Shown one piece after another: positions 59,988 to 64,000 of a stretch of DNA of 64,000 bases. The position numbers and the translations under genes were made by a program. Origin of the DNA: CAYSCW01 sp964449165 (GTDB lineage Bacteria; Acidobacteriota; Aminicenantia; Aminicenantales; Aminicenantaceae); assembly GCA_964449165.1 (NCBI GenBank), contig CAYVAT010000012.1, positions 1 through 64,000 on the forward strand, given 5' to 3'. Each line of letters begins with the position of its first letter. The stretch's first letter is position 1. The notes under the pieces are model-generated. The model ran no database searches. It saw only the letters and a program-made list of their open reading frames with translations, and was not told where the DNA came from.

Positions 59988-60497
59988 ATGCGGGTTCTTG
60001 GAATCGATCCCAGTATTCAATCCACAGGGTTTGGTATCATAGAATACTCTCAAGAGGGATATGCTGTCCTCGGTTACGGGGCTATCAAGCCCTCCCGCCG
60101 TCTCCTCTTCCATCAGAAAATTAATGAGATTAAAATCCGCTTGGAAGAACTGATAAAAACCCATGAGCCAGATGATGTGGCCATCGAAAATCCTTTTTAC
60201 GCCCAAAACATCAAAACAGCCATCACTCTCGGCCAGGTCAGGGGGGCAACCCTAGTGGCTGTGGCCAGCCGCAACTGTTCTCTATACGAATACTCTGCCC
60301 TGGAAATCAAAAAAGCTGTCACGGGCTACGGCCAGGCAGATAAGAATCAGGTTAAAACGATGGTCAAAACTCTGCTCAACATTCAGGATGAGAAGCTCTC
60401 CACCGATGCCTCTGATGCTCTGGCTGCAGCGTTCTGTCATATGAACTCAAAAATCTTCAAAGATAAGATCAGCCAATCGGAGAAAGACACAGCTTAG
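59988..60497 (+). CDS. ruvC: Holliday junction resolvase RuvC
   Basis: 169 residues. Catalytic acidic residues are in RVLGIDPSIQSTGFGIIEYS (Asp7), DDVAIENPFYAQNIKTA (Glu), and the final SDASDALAAAFCH pair. Nicks Holliday junctions symmetrically after RuvAB branch migration. It lies 5 bp after the yebC stop and 3 bp before ruvA. Confidence 0.97.
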   Translation: MRVLGIDPSIQSTGFGIIEYSQEGYAVLGYGAIKPSRRLLFHQKINEIKIRLEELIKTHEPDDVAIENPFYAQNIKTAITLGQVRGATLVAVASRNCSLYEYSALEIKKAVTGYGQADKNQVKTMVKTLLNIQDEKLSTDASDALAAAFCHMNSKIFKDKISQSEKDTA

Positions 60498-60500
60498 AAA

Positions 60501-61088
60501 ATGATCAGCTATCTTAAAGGAAACCTGATTAATAAATCACCCAATCAAATCACCCTCGATATCGGGGGCGTGGGTTACTGTGCCTGGATACCCCTCTCCA
60601 CTTACTTCAAACTGGGGAATATTGATGAGAAGACTGAACTGTTTATCTATACACACATGACTGACAATTCCCTGGCTCTCTATGGATTCTTCACTAAAGA
60701 GGAAAGGGATATATTCTTAAAGCTGATAGGAATATCCGGTATCGGCCCCAAATCAGCTCTGAATGTTCTCTCTGGAATCGAAGTTTCCGACCTCGAACAA
60801 GCAATAAGGGAAAGCGATGTTACCCGTATTGCTCTTGTCCCGGGCATAGGAAAAAAGACCGCCATGCGGATTGCACTGGAGCTTCAGGAAAAACTGGAAA
60901 AGAAAGAAAAAGTGCTGAGCGGCAAAGGGTTCCAGGAGAGAGAAGACCTCATCTCTGCCCTGGTGAACCTGGGGTTTAGACGGAAAGAAGTGGAAAGAAT
61001 CGTGGATGAAGCCATCAAAAAACTCACCCTGGAGGCAGAGTTTGAGCAGCTTCTTAGAGAAAGCCTGAAGTCACTGGCAAAGATATGA
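60501..61088 (+). CDS. ruvA: Holliday junction DNA helicase subunit RuvA
   Basis: 195 residues: N-terminal OB fold (MISYLKGNLINKSPNQITLD, DIGGVGYCAWIPLSTY), the helix-hairpin-helix pair (LIGISGIGPKSALNVLSG, LVPGIGKKTAMRIALELQEK) and the C-terminal RuvB-binding domain (LISALVNLGFRRKEVERIVD). A tetramer binds the four-way junction and loads RuvB. Normal length. Confidence 0.97.
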   Translation: MISYLKGNLINKSPNQITLDIGGVGYCAWIPLSTYFKLGNIDEKTELFIYTHMTDNSLALYGFFTKEERDIFLKLIGISGIGPKSALNVLSGIEVSDLEQAIRESDVTRIALVPGIGKKTAMRIALELQEKLEKKEKVLSGKGFQEREDLISALVNLGFRRKEVERIVDEAIKKLTLEAEFEQLLRESLKSLAKI

Positions 61089-61130
61089 GGCCTATAAAGG
61101 GCTGGATTTGAAAGAAACAGGAAAAAAAGA

Positions 61131-62156
61131 ATGAAAATGGAAGCGGTTCTCACTCCCGTACGGACAAAAGAAGACCTTCTCTTCGAGGACAACCTACGCC
61201 CCCGGACCTTCGATGAATTCGTGGGGCAGACAACCATCAAATCCAACCTCAAAATTTTCATCCAAGCAGCTAAAAAAAGAGAGGAACAACTGGACCATGT
61301 TCTCCTTTACGGTCCCCCTGGACTGGGAAAAACAAGCCTGGCTTACCTTATTGCCAAGGAGATGGGAGTGGGGATCAAACCTACTTCTGGACCGGTCATA
61401 GAGAGAACCGGCGATCTCTCCGCTATCCTCTCCAACCTCCAGGGGAAAGAAATTCTCTTTATCGATGAGATTCACCGGCTCCATCCTTCGGTGGAAGAGA
61501 TTCTCTATTCCGCCATGGAGGATTTCAGCCTGGATCTCATCATCGGCCAGGGTCCGAGTGCCAGAAGTCACAAACTGAAGCTGAAGAAATTCACTCTAGT
61601 GGGGGCTACCACCAGGGCAGGACGGATAACACCTCCTCTTAGAGGCCGTTTCGGCATCATCAACCGCCTCGACTATTATGAAAAGAAGGATCTCAAAAAG
61701 ATAATCAAGAGGGCGGCCTCGATTCTTAAAGTCAACATCGATGATGAAGGAGCCCAGCAGATTGCACGCCGGGCAAGAGGAACTCCCCGAGTAGCCAACA
61801 GGCTCCTGAGAAGAGTCAGAGATTATGCTGATGTGAAAGGCGAAGGCAAGATCACCGCCAGTCAAGCTAATCATGCGCTGGATATGATGGAGGTGGATTC
61901 CCTCGGTCTGGATGAAGTGGACAGGAAAATCCTGCTGACCATCATCGAAAACTTCAACGGCGGACCTGTCGGAATCAACACCATCTCAGCAGCTATCGAT
62001 GAGGAGAAGGAGACCATTGAATCCATCTATGAACCTTTTCTGATGCGTATCGGATTCCTGGAACGGACCATCCGTGGACGCAAGATCACACCGCAAGCAT
62101 ACCAGCACCTGGGGTTAGACTCCACATCCTCACAGAAAAAGCTCTTCAAAGAATAG
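61131..62156 (+). CDS. ruvB: Holliday junction branch-migration ATPase RuvB
   Basis: 341 residues: LRPRTFDEFVGQTTIKSNLK, Walker A LLYGPPGLGKTSLA, Walker B ILFIDEIHRLHPSVEEILY, sensor 1 TLVGATTRAGRI, arginine finger area PPLRGRFGIINRLDYYE, and the C-terminal winged helix GPVGINTISAAIDEEKETIE. Motor of branch migration. Stop codon TAG overlaps the first base of a REP-like GGGGTCAGACCTT. Confidence 0.97.
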   Translation: MKMEAVLTPVRTKEDLLFEDNLRPRTFDEFVGQTTIKSNLKIFIQAAKKREEQLDHVLLYGPPGLGKTSLAYLIAKEMGVGIKPTSGPVIERTGDLSAILSNLQGKEILFIDEIHRLHPSVEEILYSAMEDFSLDLIIGQGPSARSHKLKLKKFTLVGATTRAGRITPPLRGRFGIINRLDYYEKKDLKKIIKRAASILKVNIDDEGAQQIARRARGTPRVANRLLRRVRDYADVKGEGKITASQANHALDMMEVDSLGLDEVDRKILLTIIENFNGGPVGINTISAAIDEEKETIESIYEPFLMRIGFLERTIRGRKITPQAYQHLGLDSTSSQKKLFKE

Positions 62157-62319
62157 GGGTCAGACCTTCATAACTCATCGGGGTCAGACCTTCATAAGTT
62201 TTATAATTTTAAAAATCAAAAAAATAAAAGAGGAAGAAAACAGGAAGTTAACTTTTTAATTACTGAAAAAAAGAAAAGAGATTCAGCCGGAATTAATCAA
62301 ATTATTAAGGTCTGACCCC
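62156..62319. repeat. REP-like cluster between ruvB and queA
   Basis: GGGGTCAGACCTT at 62156-62168 and 62180-62192 and its inverse AAGGTCTGACCCC at 62307-62319 enclose ~115 bp of AT-rich sequence with no gene. The element fills the whole intergenic region and ends one base before the queA ATG. Confidence 0.75.
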
Positions 62320-62320
62320 A

Positions 62321-63352
62321 ATGCTTACAGCAGAATTCGACTATCATCTCCCAGCGGAGCTTATCGCCCAAATCCCGGCTCCTCGAAGAGATAAGTCACG
62401 GATGATGGTGCTTTATCGTAACACAGGCAGAATCATCCATTCCCTTTTCAGCGACTTACCCTCTTATTTGAACAAAGGAGATGTCTTAGTCATCAACCAG
62501 GCCAAGGTCATCCCTGCTCGGGTGTGGGGGAAAAAAGGTGAAAAGGAGATTGACTTTTTATTGTTGGGAGAAGTTGAAAGAGGGACATGGAAAGTACTTT
62601 GTCGTCCTTCAAGAAAAGTAAAGATCGACAATATCATCCTTTTTCCCTCAGGCCTTAAAGGCAAAGTGATCAAAGCAGAAGAAAGCGGGAAGCGGGTGAT
62701 TCGGTTTTCCACTCAGGATGTGTTGAAGGAGCTGAGAAAAATAGGCTATGCTCCCCTCCCCCCTTACATCAAACGCACAAAGAAAGACCAGAGGCTAAAA
62801 AAACTGGACCTCGAGCGCTATCAGACAGTCTATGCCAAAAAGGGACAGGCAATCGCCGCCCCCACAGCTGGCCTTCACTTCACTCCCGAAATTCTTAAAA
62901 AAATCGAACAAAAAGGAGTAACCCTCTGCCCCATCTCTCTTGATGTAGGACTGGCTACCTTCCAGCCGGTAAGGGTTGAGCGAGTAGAAAACCACAGGAT
63001 GCTGGAAGAAACCTATTCTATAAGCCAGAGCGCATCTGCTGCCATAAGCCGCGCCATGAAAAAGTCCCACCCTGTTGTTGCTGTGGGGACAACCTCGGTA
63101 AGAGCGCTGGAGAGTACCTTCCAAGAAGGAATGCTGCGCCCCGGAAAAGCCTCCACACAGCTTTTTATCTATCCTGGATACGAATTCAAGGTGGTAGACA
63201 GGCTCCTGACCAACTTTCACCTCCCCCGGTCCACCTTATTGATGCTGGTTGCAGGTTTTGCCGGTCTTGATCTTATCAAACAGGCTTACCAGGAAGCTAT
63301 CCGAAAAAGGTACAGGTTTTACAGCTACGGAGACTGCATGTTCATTATTTGA
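62321..63352 (+). CDS. queA: S-adenosylmethionine:tRNA ribosyltransferase-isomerase QueA
   Basis: A 343-residue enzyme of queuosine synthesis that transfers and rearranges the ribosyl of SAM to preQ1 in tRNA. Blocks: FDYHLPAELIAQIPAPRRDK, YLNKGDVLVINQAKVIPARV, LPPYIKR, YQTVYAKKGQAIAAPTAGLH, LDVGLATFQPVRVERVENHR, VGTTSVRALES and LLTNFHLPRSTLLMLVAGFA. Length typical. Start directly follows the REP-like AAGGTCTGACCCCA. Confidence 0.97.
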   Translation: MLTAEFDYHLPAELIAQIPAPRRDKSRMMVLYRNTGRIIHSLFSDLPSYLNKGDVLVINQAKVIPARVWGKKGEKEIDFLLLGEVERGTWKVLCRPSRKVKIDNIILFPSGLKGKVIKAEESGKRVIRFSTQDVLKELRKIGYAPLPPYIKRTKKDQRLKKLDLERYQTVYAKKGQAIAAPTAGLHFTPEILKKIEQKGVTLCPISLDVGLATFQPVRVERVENHRMLEETYSISQSASAAISRAMKKSHPVVAVGTTSVRALESTFQEGMLRPGKASTQLFIYPGYEFKVVDRLLTNFHLPRSTLLMLVAGFAGLDLIKQAYQEAIRKRYRFYSYGDCMFII

Positions 63353-63382
63353 CAAAATGATACTCTTATCATATATATTTCA

Positions 63383-63769
63383 ATGATTTCTAAAGGAAAA
63401 AAATATTCTTCGATGGCAGAGCAAAAAAAAGAAGGCTTTGATGAGATCGACGAAAAATTAGAAAGCATCCTCCATCCCAGCACTCAGGCCAAGGCTTTCA
63501 AGATCACCCTGAAATTCGGCTATAAAATGACACCGGACTATGAAAAAGCTGTGGAACTGGCTAAGAAAAGTCTCACCTACAAAGAAGAAGGAAGCGGTGA
63601 ATGGATAAGCCATTCAGCCACATATACCCCTGATGAGGTCGATGAGCTTTTCCAGCTCTTCAACCTCGTCCACGACTGGGAAAAAACCGAGGTGCTGGTC
63701 AACCACAAAAGAATCCCTTACGGCCATCAGCTATGGCTCCCCCTGATGTGGTTCTATCGGATCAAATAA
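63383..63769 (+). CDS. Hypothetical soluble protein, 128 residues
   Basis: Charged, mixed alpha/beta, no signal or TM. Features: EGFDEIDEKLESILHPSTQA, FKITLKFGYKMTPDYEKAVE, YTPDEVDELFQLFNLVHDWE and the end GHQLWLPLMWFYRIK. I do not recognise the family. The first ATG (63383) has no ribosome site; one ten codons later (63413) follows AAAGGA by 15 bp. It is 30 bp after queA and may be read through from it. Confidence 0.65.
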   Translation: MISKGKKYSSMAEQKKEGFDEIDEKLESILHPSTQAKAFKITLKFGYKMTPDYEKAVELAKKSLTYKEEGSGEWISHSATYTPDEVDELFQLFNLVHDWEKTEVLVNHKRIPYGHQLWLPLMWFYRIK

Positions 63770-63780
63770 AAACCAGAAGC

Positions 63781-64000
63781 TTACCTTTTTTTTCTCAGTA
63801 TTTCAGTCTCTTCGAGATTCACTTCATAAGTCTCAGGATCGATGATCACTCCGTAATCTTCTCTTGCCTTCTCGAGGCTCAAAATTCCATTTTTGACTTC
63901 CCAGGCCACCAGGTTGGGATCGCGAAGGCGAGGGTCGCCATATCCTCCTCCGCCCCCAGCTTGCTGGAAGAGGAAAGTTCCTTGGGGAACATTCTCAACC
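63781..64000 (-). CDS. Hydantoinase B/oxoprolinase-family protein, C-terminal part
   Basis: 72 codons at the window edge, ending at 63781-63783. FQQAGGGGYGDPRLRDPNLV, EVKNGILSLEKAREDYGVII and DPETYEVNLEETE match the C-terminal end of HyuB-type subunits of ATP-dependent hydantoinases and oxoprolinases (the GGGGYGDP signature). It would hydrolyse a cyclic amide with a HyuA partner. The rest lies beyond the window. Confidence 0.85.
   Translation of the reverse strand, partial: VENVPQGTFLFQQAGGGGGYGDPRLRDPNLVAWEVKNGILSLEKAREDYGVIIDPETYEVNLEETEILRKKR

Overview
The window looks like chromosomal DNA from a Gram-negative, respiring, probably anaerobic or microaerophilic bacterium. It has a TonB receptor, outer-membrane barrels, RND pumps, periplasmic multiheme cytochromes and a system II (ResB/CcsB) cytochrome c maturation pathway. 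The mix of long FtsX-type permeases, M28 peptidases, serine beta-lactamase-like hydrolases, a Tyr-rich lipoprotein and a zinc-ribbon remnant like those on TPR-linked kinases is what I would expect from an uncultured Acidobacteriota/Aminicenantota-type lineage. That placement is inference. A 100-N gap at 57027-57126 indicates a scaffolded draft or metagenome assembly.

Layout. 1-4.5 kb: an AT-rich accessory segment with a transposase remnant, a small CxxCH membrane protein, a TonB receptor, a TetR regulator and a broken VanZ-like gene, bounded by a diverged ~80-bp repeat whose right copy runs into a tRNA-Arg gene. 4.7-18.7 kb: mostly housekeeping and secreted proteins on the minus strand (LolA-like protein, M28 peptidase, lipoprotein, alcohol dehydrogenase, FtsX permease, YprB-like exonuclease, YjbQ, Dgt, DUF2284) plus a TPR protein, YggS and an FmdB-type protein. 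18.9-21.7 kb: a Rieske / cytochrome b / nonaheme cytochrome c operon. 22-28 kb: a serine hydrolase, a HEAT protein and a three-gene wHTH / membrane / transglutaminase cluster.

28.5-57.4 kb is the most coherent region. It holds two paralogous Rrf2 regulators, an outer-membrane porin-cytochrome conduit (decaheme DmsE/MtrA-like, MtrB-like barrel, internally duplicated decaheme), ResB/CcsB, a tetraheme c554-like cytochrome and a CbcL-like 11-heme/b561 fusion. It also holds a HypE/AIR-synthase-like protein divergent from a tandem pair of geranylgeranyl-reductase-type flavoproteins, an MTH1187-type protein, mnmA, a YHS/heavy-metal-binding protein, CusCBA, a cupredoxin, CopA and CsoR. Together they suggest quinol oxidation at the inner membrane, electron transfer through periplasmic hemes to the outside, and copper export. 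A shared 15-bp palindrome (core CTAT-N7-ATAG; best form CTATA-N5-TATAG) sits in seven promoter regions here, including that of the second Rrf2 gene. This suggests an undescribed Rrf2-type regulon joining extracellular electron transfer, copper efflux and the uncharacterised flavoprotein/HypE-like genes.

57.6-64 kb: DUF2892, a GNAT-YoaP fusion, then YebC-ruvC-ruvA-ruvB-queA and the end of a hydantoinase B-like gene. Three kinds of small dispersed element lie between genes: a nested palindrome of ~170-180 bp (one copy flanked by a 17-bp direct repeat), a TIR-bounded mini-element carrying the start of a transposase, and REP-like GGGGTCAGACCTT motifs that touch the start codons of dgt and queA.
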